Shown here in pieces: positions 12,634-26,000 of a stretch of 64,000 nt of DNA. The stretch is from positions 1-64,000 of the forward strand of contig SNVD02015981.1 in the NCBI GenBank assembly GCA_013180625.2, written 5' to 3'. The notes under the pieces are model-generated. The model had not been told where the DNA came from. It made no database searches and was given only the letters and a program-made list of their open reading frames with translations. The stretch is from Boswellia sacra. Lineage: Eukaryota > Streptophyta > Magnoliopsida > Sapindales > Burseraceae. Both the position numbers and the translations under genes were made by a program. Position 1 is the first letter of the stretch, and each line of letters starts with the position of its first letter.

Positions 12634-13021
12634 AAATGTTTCAAGCAGTTTCCAACTTCGTTGTAAATAGAAAGATTGGAGTCACCTCTTCCTTGACTCT
12701 TGAATCTTGGTTGTAATTGTACAAAGGTCATTAAATTATAGATATTTGTCTGTTTTCTCGTTATTTGCTGCTTTGCAGCAAAGATAAATATATAGTTTGT
12801 TGGAGAAATTGAAGTGAACACATGAAGACACATAGAGAAAAGAAGATTAAATTTCATATTATGGCATTAATTAAAGTATTAGTAAAACCAGCTAATCCAA
12901 GATGTAATTTGAGGTCTATGGGCGTCACCTTTGCACATGCTCATTGTTTTGTAAATAATGATTTTGAAGGTCATCGAATGAAGCAACCATTCCTAGTATT
13001 TTTTTTATCTGTCTTTCAACC
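12634..13021. other. 3' flank of MYB gene
   Basis: This is the likely 3' UTR (to about 12750) followed by spacer. A 78-codon open frame at 12822-13058 matches nothing I recognise and runs into the proteasome pseudogene antisense, so I do not call it. Confidence 0.5.
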
Positions 13022-14809
13022 ATTGGATCGTGGAAACTGGAGAATCCCCCCTCTTTAGTGATCTTAGATATTCGGACTTTTTATATTTCAATCTTTACCT
13101 GGTCAAAAGTAAACTACGCTATGCAAATTTGATTGCTTTTGACCAAACTATGATTGCAGAAACTATACAACAGAATAAGAATGATAGAAGCATAACCAAG
13201 CCTGTAACTTGTCTGCAGCAGAATTATCACAATAGAGGAGCAGATGCATGCACTTGTCTAGTATTTTAAGCAAAACCTGCAATTCCAAAGAGTTCCCATC
13301 ACCCCACATATTGTGTCCTAAAGCCTGCAAAGCCACTTAGTTAGAAATTCCAAACAGTTCAACCAAGCATAACATCCCTTTTTCCCTTTCTCCAAATCAA
13401 CCAATGCTGCTGGAAATCACTTATTATCTCCAGTGACACCCAGACGAGAAGAGAATGCTTTCCAATAGGCTTCAATAGCAGACCTACAGGAGCCTGAATC
13501 TTACCATTATTACTGATATACACAAGTCAGTCTTTGTAATCAACACACACAAACAAACTATGGATGGCATGATACTCTAAATTTCAAAAAAAATTCTGAA
13601 AGTAACAGCAATGCCAATGAAGGTGAAGCACAATATCTAGAAAAAATAAATCCCATGATTTTTTTCATTAGGAGAAAGTAACAAAGCAGTCTTTCTGTAC
13701 CCCTGCATACATTATAAAACAGAACACCGTGCCAAAAGACAATTAAAAATAGGATCCTCAAAATTCCAAACTTCAATTAATTTTGGGGGAAGCAACATGA
13801 CCAAGGCATATGAAACAAGAAAGTTCCATGGGAAAATGAATAAGGGCACAACTCAGGTTCAAAATGAGCAAAACAAGGAAGAAAAGAAGTCAAAGAGACA
13901 ACAGATGCCAGCTACTGGATAAGGTGATATAACTACTAATGTATTAACCAAAAAAAAAGGTATTGATGACGGTTTATTGTTTTAACATGTACATATGACA
14001 AGAATAAGTTACACAAATTGGAAGAGGGGTAAAAAGCTTGACATGATACATGTGTGTTTTTTTTTTGGGGACTTCACCGTTTGATCAACCATTTGAAAAA
14101 TAACAAAACTAAACACTGTAATCCCAAATCCTAGGCTCTATAAAATGAAATTAAATTATAAAAAAAAAAGAAAAAAAAGAAAGAGGATTAAAGCTGCTTC
14201 TATTCTTAAAGAAATTCAAAGCATCTTTCTCCCATTCTACCTTTCTTTGATAACTTACTAGGCGCAATACATTTCCATCTAATCTTTTTTATTCTACATG
14301 CTAATGATGAAACCTATATTAAGGTAAGTCAAATATTCTAGAGGATAAGGAGTCTAGATACTTCAACTTAATTCCATAGCAATTTGTAAAGCTTCCCAAT
14401 TCTTGCAACTAGTCAGATTTTGATTATTTAATTTTCTTTCAGATACAACACAGAAAAGTTGGATCACTGGAGCTCACCCTTGATTCTGCTTATTACATTA
14501 TTAGTTCCCAATTAGAGCAAACAAAAAACAGTAAGCAATTATCTAGGTTCCAAACCCAAAATTTTAAAAAAGGCATTGTATATAAAATGATGAAAAGAAA
14601 AAGTACATACAATTAGAATAAAATCTCTGAAAATAAATAAACCGAAAAATAGAGCAGTTGACTATGAGATGTAAATTTTTGAAAAAATAATGGCTTCTAA
14701 AAATTTTTGAAAACTGTTTATAAGGTTATGAAACCAACCTCTCAGATCAGCAGCCATCAAAATCCCATCTTTATACTTCAAAGTTACTACAAGAAGTATC
14801 TGTCACGTA
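13022..14809 (-). pseudogene. decayed 20S proteasome subunit beta-4 (PBG1) pseudogene with intron relics
   Basis: Reading the minus strand from 14809 down, five fragments follow the order of the plant PBG1 protein. At 14809-14739: YVTDTS, a one-base frameshift, then LKYKDGILMAADLRG. At 13494-13388: GSC.. then, after a small deletion and frame change, KPIGKHSLL and EIISDFQQ. At about 13340-13290: HNMWGDGNSLELQ. At 13266-13192: LDKCMHLLLYCDNSAADKLQ. At about 13075-13022: KITKEGG. An acceptor (CTTTGCAG) and AT-rich gaps remain at exon edges, so this is a duplicated genomic copy rather than a processed one. About 100 codons are missing between the third and fourth fragments, and the N-terminal exon is not visible. 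It cannot encode a working subunit. The family match is from remembered motifs and is strong because five separate segments are collinear. Confidence 0.85.
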
Positions 14810-15876
14810 AAAGTTACATACACAAATTTAATAAATTTATAAAATAAAATAAAAAAATGAAAGGGTTTTCAATTAGTCAGTCAATGCTCAGTTTCACTCC
14901 GAAACCTAGTTTTATACACAGAAACACATTTAAATAGACAATGCAAGTCAAATCTAGTTAGGTCTTCGAATGGCATCAGGACAGGATTGGCTTTTCAATT
15001 CCATTGCCTGCTTCTGATAAGAGTTTTGTTTAAATGTCTTGTTGGGATAAAAGTTAGAAAGTTGAGGATAAGTATTACATCATTTAATCGTATAATCTTC
15101 CAAATTTGTGGGAGAAAAATACATTTCTAAACTCATTTTCTGCTTTTTTTCATTTTACTTAATTTTCATAACATATAAAGTATTTGTCCAGTGCTTTTAT
15201 TTTTTAATTTTTAAAAATCATACTAAACTTATTTTGTTATTTTTGTTTTAAAATTTTTTTCAAAAAAAAATGAAATGCTTTTAAATTTTGAGTCAATTAT
15301 TAAAGAATTTCTTGAAAAATGTGGTATCTACTAATTCTAAAGTCTTCCAAGATTTTCACCAAATATTGCAATATTTTTATGTATAATCATCTCATTCTAA
15401 AATTTCCAAACAAATCTTAAAATTTTGCCCTATATATCCTAAAACTGTTAAGATGCCTCTTATATAGTCTCAAACATCTTCAAAGTCAAAGATGCATTTT
15501 AAAATTTCACCATTTCCTATTCTGTTAAAAAAAAAACTATTTCCTCAAAATCTCCAATATTTGAAATTAAAAGATTACTCCAAATTTTTATATAGATAAT
15601 GTAATGTACAATCACATATATAATTGATTTTGTGTAATGTGTAACCATCTATTCAATAATAATATTGCATCATATTAGATTATATATATTATGTTGTATA
15701 ATTGGTTGTATATAATATATTTATTAATAATTTTTATGATATAATTTAGGCTTAGGCTTTGTTTAATAATCGTCTTGTTTTACTTAACAAAAACAAAATG
15801 AAAACAAATTCTCTCATATTTTTAAGGAAAGTAAACATTTATTTTTAAATAAAATCTTTGGTCCTAATAACATTGA
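14810..15876. other. AT-rich spacer, no gene seen
   Basis: No coding signal beyond short chance frames. The missing 5' exon of the proteasome pseudogene would be expected here on the minus strand but I could not recognise it. Confidence 0.5.
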
Positions 15877-17173
15877 GGTGTGTTTGGTTGGTTTAATCCA
15901 AAGGGGAAAGGGCTAAGGATTACTTAAAAATCCTAAATTTGTTGTTTTGATTGAATACTATATTAAGTTACTAAACTAACTTTATATATTTTTAATGTGT
16001 CCAAAACTAACCTTATCTAAATAATTTACTAATTTATTTTATAAAATATTAACAAAATAATTATAAATATAATCCATTAATTTATTTTTCAAAAACTAAA
16101 AAATTTAAAATTTATTTTTGAAAATTAATTTAAAAAATATATTTTCAAAAAAAAAACAAAAATTGCAAAATTTTTGGGTGATTTAAAATGCCAAAATTGT
16201 TCCCTAAAAAATTTAAAATCCCAAAATACCCTTGAAAAATAAAATTTTTATATTTATTTATTTAAATAATATATTACAAAATATAAATTTATTAGAATTT
16301 ATTTTTTAAAATTTATTTTCTAAATGAAAAAGGGGACGTCAAAGGGTAGTCGTTGCCGTCACTGATCACTAGTGTGATGGCGCTTCCAGTGACAACTGCC
16401 ACATCCACCGTAATTGCCTTCAACCGCTTAGTTAGGATTCCATTGATGGTATCGTTGTTTACGTCGTTGATAAACGGAATCGGATGATCAAAGTTTTGGT
16501 GTCATCACACCAACAGTTGGCAACCATGATGACTCCCCTTCAATAAACCCTTCTTCATTTTTTAGAAAATCAATTTTTAAATAATTAAATGAATAAATAT
16601 ATTTAATTATATATTTATAGTTAATATAAATAATATAATATATGATTTTTTAGATTTTTCTTAATTTTTAATATATAATTTATATCTTAAATTATTTATT
16701 TATTTTAAAAAATATATATTAATTTAATAATATTTTATAATAATATGGAATTTTTTTTGCAAATTTATTTAATTTTTAATAAATTATTATATATTTACTT
16801 AGTTATTTAATAAATCTACATAAGTTTACTAATTTTTTTATAATTTAAAATATATTATTTATTTTTAAAGAAAAAAAGTGGAATTTAACTATCTATATTA
16901 AAAAATAAATTGTTTTACTATTAATTTAATAAATAGTTATTTATTTTTATTTAATTTATATAAAAGTTTAAATTTAATATTATAAGTTTAATAATAGATA
17001 TTATATATTTCAATGTTGAAGGTATTTATATCTAATTAATTTATAAGTTATTCTTTTCCATTCATTATTCTATAAAGAGGACCAAACATAAGAAAATGTT
17101 TCTTAAACTCATTCTTGTCCCTCAATTTTTTTCTTTCCACCCACTTTTTTTTTTTCTTCCAACTGAACACACC
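15877..17173 (+). mobile_element. non-autonomous PIF/Tourist-like TIR element, copy A
   Basis: The left end GGTGTGTTTGGTTGG and the reverse complement of the right end GGTGTGTTCAGTTGG match at 13 of 15 positions. AT-rich arms surround a GC-richer core at about 16330-16550. The left arm is homologous to the reverse complement of 60350-59900: both share TGTCCAAAACTAACCTTAT and ACAAAATAATTATAAATATA. The right arm matches the left arm of that copy (GGGTGGAAA... AAAATTGAG). I see no transposase. The flanking triplets TGA and TTT do not match, so the TSD is decayed. Confidence 0.75.
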
Positions 17174-18215
17174 TTTCGTGCTCAGTTTAATTTAGAGATT
17201 GCAATTTGTGTTTGCATGTCGTATTTTGTTGGATTAGGATATAAAATAATGGAATTTTAGTTAACATGATACAATCTATTTAATTATTAGTGTCAATACT
17301 TTAAATACAGATACAACCTATTTAACAAAACTTGTTGTAACTGCATCATATTATCATGCATAACCTACTTAATTACACACACACATATATGCATAACTAA
17401 CCTTAATTTATGTATTTATTTTAATTAAAATTATACCCGTGATATAAATGCTTATTAATATATAAGAAAATAATTAAAATCATTTGAATTTGCTACTATA
17501 TAAGTTAATTTGTTTGTTAATGTAAAAGTATCATATATGTAATATTTATATTACAAGTAGATAAAAATTCATTTCATTTAATGGGTTTGCAGGTTAAGAA
17601 TTGATACAACATACTTAATTATTTGTATCATCAAACGGATTATCGTGCTAAACACCCTCAATACGAATTTGTTATATTTATTAATCGTCTTGAATATCAT
17701 GATACTAACATGATCTAATTAATAATCGTGTCAATACTAATCCATTAATTTTATGTCAGAATCGAGTTATATTAGTGTGTTCCGTAAAAAATTGACACAC
17801 CTAAGGGTAATATTTCATTTTAAATAAATTTGTCAAGTCATATAAGAAAATAAAAAATTAAATGAAATAAGATTAATTAATTAATTTAGTAAAAAAAAAA
17901 AAATTAAACATAAAGGAAGGAGGGAGTGAGGCAAGGTAGGACAATCAAGTAATATCCTCCCTCGTCAGCCTACCAAAATCCATAAAACCAAAACCAAAAC
18001 GGCCGTGGACTTACCGGTGAGAGGCACAGCATAGCATAGCTGGCCCTGGCCGTCTCCTCTCCATTCCGTCCCGTCACCTTCACCAACAAACAATTTAATT
18101 AATAAATAGAACATTCATTCCATATCCACACTTCACATATCTATATCAATATAGATATACATATAGATATAGAGAGAGGGGGCGGAGTTCTTTAATTTAA
18201 TTTTAAATTTTGGAG
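17174..18215. other. AT-rich spacer and VAMP promoter region
   Basis: AT-rich spacer to about 17880, then a GC-richer stretch (17920-18215) with an AG-rich leader (GATATAGAGAGAGGGGGCGG) just before the VAMP start. This is likely the proximal promoter and 5' UTR. I see no unambiguous TATA box. Confidence 0.45.
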
Positions 18216-21066
18216 ATGGCGATACTCTACGCGGTTGTGGCGCGGGGCACGGTGGTGCTGGCGGAGTTCAGTGCGGTGACTGGCAACACTGGGGCGGTGA
18301 CAAGGCGGATTCTGGAGAAGCTGCCGGCGGAGGCGGATGTCAGGCTCTGTTTCTCTCAGGATCGGTATATATTTCATATTCTTAGATCGGATGGACTTAC
18401 CTTCCTCTGTATGGCCAACGACACCTTCGGAAGTTCGTACTTCTTTTTACTCTCTCGCTTCCAGCTTTTTTCTATTCCTAATTGAAGACATTGAAAGAAA
18501 ATTTATGAGTGGATCATGTTGATTCTGTTAAGTAACTTCCTAACTGCTTGTTTTGAACTTGAAGTTTCTTTCTGCCGATTTGATTTGATTTGATGTTACT
18601 CTCAGCCAGATTTTTAAGGTTGTTATTACATTAGGATTAGAGAACTTGTGGCTCCAATAGAGATACTCTTCTGCTGAAAGCTTAAAGATTCTTCTTTTTT
18701 GATTTTGTATGAATTTGTAATCACTGAAATGATGAGAACTTATGATCTAAGCATGAGGTGTTTTATCAATTTCCAAATAAGTTTTGTTATGAAACTGAGA
18801 TCGCTAAGCAAATGTGAACGAACTCAAGTTCTAGTCTTTGATTGTCTTTTCCATACTCCTCTAACCTATAGGATTAGTAAGAAATTTAGAATTAGATTTG
18901 AAGCAGAATTAACCTTGTTTCTTCATTCTATAGATTCCTGAATAATTTCTGTTATAAAATGAAATTACCTGGAATTCAAAAGTTAGAGAAAGTACTTTTG
19001 TGTTGAGTGATTGTCTTATCCTTGGAGTGGGCTTTTCTGGGGGAATCCATTGAAGGCTAAGCTTTCCAGGCTTATGGATGGTGTGTTTTGGGGTTGGATG
19101 GCAAATTTATGGGGCATTGAATTTTGATGTTTTGGAGGACAAACCCCTTCGCCTTTTGTTCATGCAGCTAAACGGATAATTTTTTATGGGACAAAAATGA
19201 AGAAGTCTTTCACTTCAAAACTCAAACATATTACCCTGAGAACTTTATACGCTTTGTTGCTGATTTTGCGCTCATGGTGAATCCATTTGCTTTTTAGCAG
19301 CTAATGTCATTTTTCTTAAATAAATTTTTCGTTTTTCTTAAAGTGAAGAGTCTTACTTTAGGGTTTTTCTTTTTATTTTTCTTTTTTTATTTAATTTTGA
19401 CTTTGGCTTACACTTTTACTGTTTTCTGCACTATAATTAAGCTTGCTTACTATAAACTATATTTTTACCTCTCAATTTTTAACTGTCAATACAAATGATA
19501 TTTACCTATAAGTTTTCTTTCAATGACTTGATCTCCTTGCTGGATCCATTTGTTATACATATATAGCTAAGCTATATGAATGTGACAGACATGATAATTG
19601 TCTTCATGAGTTAAAATGTATCAGTTGTTGCTTGATTCAGGAAGAATTCCTTTTTCATACTTGGAGGATATTCACATGAGGTTTATGAAAAATTACGGCA
19701 GAGTAGCCCACTATGCACCTGCATATGCGATGAATGATGAATTTTCAAGGGTCTTGCATCAGCAGATGGAATTTTTCTCCAGTAATCCTAGTGCAGATAC
19801 TCTCAATCGTGTAAGAGGTGAAGTTGGTGAGGTAAGCATCCACTTTTTTATTGAATTTTCATCTTCCATCTGTCCTATTGCATAAGTTGCCATGGATTTT
19901 GTATTTAATCTTTTGTTGCTGCATCTATTGTGGATGGTTTGTTTTCCCCTTCTTATTTGGGATACTTACTTTTTTAAACATTGAAAGAGATTATGTTTTA
20001 GTTTATTTTCATTTTTTATATTTTGTTACAACATGGTGTTGTTGTGCTTGATTATGCTCACAAGCTTTGCTTATTTTAGATACGCACAATCATGGTGGAG
20101 AACATTGAGAAGATATTGGAGCGAGGTGACAGGATTGAGCTTCTAGTTGACAAGACTGCAACAATGCAAGATGGTTCATTTCACTTCAGGAAACAATCTA
20201 AGCGCCTTCGTCGAGCTCTTTGGATGAAAAATGCTAAGCTATTGTAAGTTATCTCAATTTTCCCGGCTCCTTTTACTTTTATTGTCAGGGAATAGGATTA
20301 AAACATGTTCAAGGAACTTTCTTCAATTCACAGATCACCCTTAAAATTAACTTCCATTTTAGAGATCCATGGATAAGAAATATTGATCTTACCAACTGAA
20401 TTTTTTAGGCTTTATATATAATTCTTTTATTCTCTAGCTCCTGTTGACAAAAAGAATCTGCTTCCATCATTAGATTACAAGCATATTACTTTATCACCAT
20501 TTGACTATCCACATTTGCAAGATGTCTTACACAGAAATTGGTGGAAGTCTGTTTTTGCGTCTGAAACTAATACAAATCTTTTAAATTCTACAAAAACTTG
20601 TTAAAGGTCTTGATAGAAACTACAGGAATGGTATGGGCTAATGCTGAATTTTTACATAATGTGCTTTTAATGTGAGCCATCAAACAATGGTGCCTCTATT
20701 GGAAGTTTCTTTATTTTTCATCACATCTAATCTGTTTACTCCATGAATCAACTGGACATGTTCTTTTTGTTTTCTAGAATTTGTGATTTAGCAAAATCGG
20801 ATTGCTCTAAATATTGTCTTTTACAAACTTTTCAAGAAGAAAAATAAGGAAAATAAAGAAGAAATTAGAATGTTATTTATCATTCTGGATTAGTGAATGA
20901 GACTGCTCTACATGTTTTTTTATCAACTCCTATCAGCATTTCATGTTTACGTCTTTGTATGTCTATGTGTGACAGGGCCCTGCTCACATGCTTAATTGTA
21001 CTGTTGCTGTATATAATAATTGCTGCTGCTTGCGGAGGCATTACTCTACCGAACTGCAGATCCTGA
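18216..21066 (+). CDS. VAMP714: R-SNARE of the VAMP7 group, VAMP714 type
   Basis: Exons 18216-18432, 19641-19831, 20080-20243 and 20976-21066 give 220 residues, all with GT donors and AG acceptors in consistent phase. The ATG at 18216 is chosen; the open frame begins two codons earlier at TTG. Residues 1-120 are the longin domain (MAILYAVVARGTVVLAEFSA, CFSQDRYIFHILRSDG, VPFSYLED-like IPFSYLED). Residues about 127-187 are the SNARE helix, with the zero-layer arginine in ILERGDR. A hydrophobic tail anchor follows (ALLTCLIVLLLYIII), ending CGGITLPNCRS. The tail and longin wording fit VAMP714 better than VAMP711-713. These proteins sit on endosome, Golgi or vacuole membranes and pair with Q-SNAREs to drive vesicle fusion. 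Everything needed for function is present. The large first intron (1.2 kb) has no recognisable insertion. Confidence 0.95.
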
Positions 21067-23009
21067 TCCGCAGTCCTGGTTTAAAAAAAATGTTTTGGTG
21101 AATTGTGCGAGTTCATGGTGGAGAAATTTTCGTGGTGTCATGGTTCATATGTTTAAGGTGTGTGGAAAGATAGTATCTATACGGCTTCAAGGTTCCAGAA
21201 ATAATCCCATAGGAGCTGTAGCTGTTGTTTCACTTGCTTTAAGTGATTTATATATTGGAAGCCTTGCCATTAAATTGTTGTGGTCACCCTTGTTGTCTGT
21301 AAATGGTTGGATTTTTGATATCTTATCATTTATTGTCAAAATCCAGTTTGTTTACTGTAATTTTTTTTTCTTTTATTTTTTATATCATCATCTATCTCAG
21401 ACACTGTAATCCAGTTCCATGTGAGCCAGTTGAATTGTTTCAGTCCATGATCAACTGCATCTTTTTCGCTTTCACTTTTGATTTCTTCATGCACTCTAGG
21501 ATTTGCAAATGCTCAAGGGTTTCGTTGAATCTGTCTGACATGTTCTGGTGTTTCTACTTGTTTCAGTGGTGTCAAAAGATCCTTTTGTAGTGTCATCGAA
21601 AAAAAAGTATTGGACAAAACGGTCTACCCATGTCGTCATAAGCCAAGCCAATTAATTTGTTTAATTTATACATTATTCTCTTATTCTCTTTTATATATTC
21701 TAACATCGTGCTTGGTAAGTTTTTCTTTAGGTAGAAAATTTTGTATAGTTAAATTGTTGTTAATATAAGGTACTAGTGAAGTGGTATGACTCTACACTTC
21801 GATGTAGTTTGGTTTTTGGTTCTATGGCAAAAGAGAATGGAGTCAGATTGTGCAAGGAAGAAGTTTGCTGAGTTGTAACGAAAAAGGAATTATATTTCCA
21901 AACAAATGAGAGTAACTTTCAGAATCCCGTACATTGCTCAGAAATCCACCTGCTAATATCCACAAATTCTAACAAGAGAAATATAAGCTTCTTACCAATC
22001 CATCCTATAGTGGTACATGGACAATAACTTCTCAGAACTTAAGATTTATATAATCATCTGTCATCAGATAACGTTAACTAGACCGTAATTCGATGCTTCT
22101 GGATGCTTGATGCTTGTGTTGACATGGCAGAAAGCAACGTGGTGCAGTTTTTTGTTGGTCTAACACTCTTCTCATTCCGATTCCAGCATATGTCCACATT
22201 CTCTACCGAAGCTTATTTTTTAAGCAATGTGAGACCATTTAGCTTTAATGCTTAAACAGGGCTGCCTCATAGTAACACCAGGTTTAAGATTAGAAAGAAC
22301 AATAACGTTAACGATGAAAAAGATTTCTTTATTTGTGCTCAGTAAATCTGGTTTTGTTGTTAGTTAAAGAGAAGTAATTTTTAATTAAATCAAGAATCAC
22401 CGACCGTAAAATTTGAAAATTTTTGGCATGACACTCACCAAAAAAAAAAGAAAGTGCAACCAACCATTTACATTACATGGTTTGTGGACAATCCACCGAG
22501 TACTGTTGCAGTACATTTGGTTCACAGCTATACATGCATAAGAAGAGAAAGAGGACCCTTTTCTGAAGGTAACATCTAATCAAACGCTGCTGTCTCGCTC
22601 AATTGAAAAAAAGGTATCTACATTGCCTCCAGAAAATACAGCACTGATGAAGGGTCAAAAGAAAGACCCATCACTTTCTTTCGTAAAAATACTTCAGCCG
22701 CGAGCCGTAGTAAAAGAATCCTCAAGCAAATAACCAGTTAATGAACAGAAGAGATTACCTAGAAAAGTGGTTTAACTCATGATCTATCGAAACACTTAAT
22801 TTTTGAACTCTGGGCCGGTACTGGTGATCATCTCTCTTTTCCTTGCACAAGCCCTTAGCTGTCCGTTCTTTCACACCATTAGTTGTCACTACGTTTTCCA
22901 TGCGGTGATCCATCTTCTCTTCTCTCTTAACTTGAGAAGCCAATTCCTTCTCTAACTAGACCAAGCTTCTCTAAAAAGAACTACCATAATCTGCCGCACC
23001 ATCAACTAA
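21067..23009. other. convergent 3' flanks of VAMP and MSL1 genes
   Basis: The VAMP gene (+) and the channel gene (-) converge here. 21067-21600 probably contains the VAMP 3' UTR and 22600-23009 the channel 3' UTR. The small open frames (for example 22755-22943 on the minus strand) lie in UTR-like sequence and resemble nothing known. Confidence 0.45.
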
Positions 23010-26000
23010 TCAACTCCGGTAAGTGCTGCCCAGTGAAGCACCATGCTCCTTGATAATCTTGACTGACTGCAGAAGAATATCTTGTTCTGTTGTATACAAC
23101 TCATCTTTGCTCTAGAATGAGGGATTCAATTTTTAAAACACATCAGAAAATGGAATTTAAACATGAAAACGACAAATTAAAGCATAACAGATTTCAGGAA
23201 GAAAGATGCGTTAAACATACGGGGCATTTGATAACGAAAACTTACGAGGAAAAACATATGAACGAACAAATTTGCTATCTGATCAACAAACACTTCATTC
23301 AACCAATAATAGTTTAATCAAATAGAAATTAAACTAAGGACTTGTAAGGAGTCTTTGGATCAAATCCTATATGTACCAGAAAGGTTTGGGGTCAAGGTAG
23401 TGATAGTGGCAGGGCAAAAGGGGATAGAAGAAAACCAGAAGTCCCCTGATTGATCATGTATATAACCATTTTCTAGAAATCTTTAAGATGTTATAAACTG
23501 AATTTTGCAAAGATTTTTATTTTTTGAAATATCCTCATATTGGTAGGTTGACTCCCACAACACCTAGACAGGAGATTAAACCAGAAGAGTTGCAGTAACA
23601 AATCCGAAGCAAGTAGTATGCTACCATATTTTTTTTACTTATTCCTAACATATGAAACATTTTCCTATCATTTTCCAATCACATACTAAATTTATTATGT
23701 TTTGAATTAGATGGAACTTGCATCAGGTCAAAGACACTTAACCATGCTTTGGAGATTGCATCCAAGAGTCAATTCTGCAAAAGAACTTTCTATCTGAGAC
23801 AAGAAGCAGTAAGGGGCCTCTCTGCCCAGAAAAACTTTAGCGTTTGATATTAGCATGCTCTTAATGTCATTTGATATCTGGGGTATCTTATCCAAATCAC
23901 CAACTTGCACAGGAATTTTGAGAGCCACAGCACGCCATTGAGCACGGGACTTATTCACAATTACCTACAAATTTAACGAGGTAGAGATCAAGCTATGTTG
24001 TATTAAAATTGAGAATATTTCACTCACATAAAAGAAAAACATATAAACATAGATTATTATTCATTATCAACATATAAACCGTGTAAACAATAAGTGCATG
24101 TGTTAATATGATCACTAAACATCCACTAGCAACTTTTCTTTTCCTTGCTAAATAGAGATCCAAAGCAACAAATAAATAAATCAAAAATCATCATCCTCCA
24201 AATTGAAGTGCCGTAATTTGAAGAAACACATATAGTATGAATAAAAAAATTGAACACCCAAGTGACTAGCCTGCACGTGACAATGGCACCAGAAGAACAC
24301 AAAACTAAAATAAGTACATCAGTGAAACTCTAAATATATGGATTTTGCTACAGTATAGCTTCTGTATTCATACAGCAACCGTATATTTTATACAAAAATC
24401 GTAAATATATTATAAAACTTGTAAACGAATGAATAAAAATTGTATGTAAAAAAGTCGTCAATGAAAAATATGTAAAAGTCGTAAATATAATTTTTTTTTC
24501 ACTCGCTTACAGTTTTTAGACATATGTTTACGATTTTTACATGTTACAGTAAATTACTGTATAGATACAATAGCTATACTGTAGCATGACTCTTAAAAAT
24601 ACTCCTAATGATTCATGATTCTCATAAGATACTCGAGACAAAAGAAAAATAAAAAGTTGCGATCACCAATGGCTATACACCACATAATTTTATTTAAAAA
24701 TTCGCAAGAACTGCATAAAAAGGAGGGAAACGGGAAGGGCCCACCTGACTGGAAAACATTGAATTTGGTACTAATACAGGAAATTTTTCCGGATTCAGTA
24801 ACGTTGTAGTGGTAAGTCCCATTTCAACCACTTGGCCTTCTATGGATCCAGCCTGCATTAGAAGAGATATTTTTATAAAAAATATATAAATATATTCTCA
24901 ACACATATAAGGAACCAAGAAGCTCAAATTTCTTGAATTTAAGTTTCTTAAAATGACTAAAATTAGCAATACGACAACAATTATGCTATAATAAAAATAT
25001 ATTAATCCATACTCAATGAGTCATCTAAAAGTAAAATATTGACTTATGCAATGTAATAAATGAAAAGTTAGATAACTCAAATGCAGAGATTGTGAAGAGT
25101 TCGACCCCCAATAAATTGGGATCAAATATATCTTAAGCAGAGATGTTTCAGCAGATAAATATAACTACTTCTCTGTCCACACTGTCAATATAAAGTGAAA
25201 ACACAACAAATCTAAAAGGAATATATTAGACCCTTTCATCAATGAATGGCAACTACAACTTACTTTTATTGTATCTCCCAGTGAAAAAGGCTTTGACAAC
25301 TGCATTGACAACCCACTTAACACATTACCAAGGATGTCTCTAGCAGCAAAAGCAGTTGCCACTCCTACGAAAATATATAGCAACAGAAGCGTCAATTGTA
25401 ACATATAAACCTATGAAGAATACAAGTTCCTTTTATAGTTGTGGATTTCAGTTTCCACAACTATGAAGTCTTGGGGTTCATTGGGAGGGGTCTTGGAAGA
25501 TTAGCTGTATGGTTGTGGGTTTTCAGTTGGTTAAGGGAGAGGGCTCTTCAATTGTATAGTTTCTAATGGACATGGTCCAGCTTATATTTGTAATACCTTT
25601 CTTTTTTTATCGTTCTATAAATCTTCAGTTCCCTATACAAAAAAAAAAGTTCCTTTTATATCCACAGATAAGTTAGGGGAGAGACTTAAATCAATCCTTC
25701 ACATTTTTGCACGACATCACATATAATGAAAAGTGTCAAGAAGGCATTAAGAGTTCACAGAATCTCCCTTGGATGAACAAAAATATGTTTAAAACAACTA
25801 TTTTTATAAGTAATAATCAACATAGCAGTAGCGAATTCAGATTTAGTTAAGATTGATTAGAGAACATACTACAGACACCACATTGCCTGGATGTAGAAAC
25901 CATAGAGATGAGAGTAGGGCACAACTAAAAGTTGTAAAACCGCATAATCAGATCTAGGTGGCTCACACTCAATGACCACATTATGACAATAATAATCATG

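Noticed and set aside
12822..13269. Two small plus-strand frames downstream of the MYB gene
   Set aside because: No similarity recognised; the second is antisense to the proteasome pseudogene.
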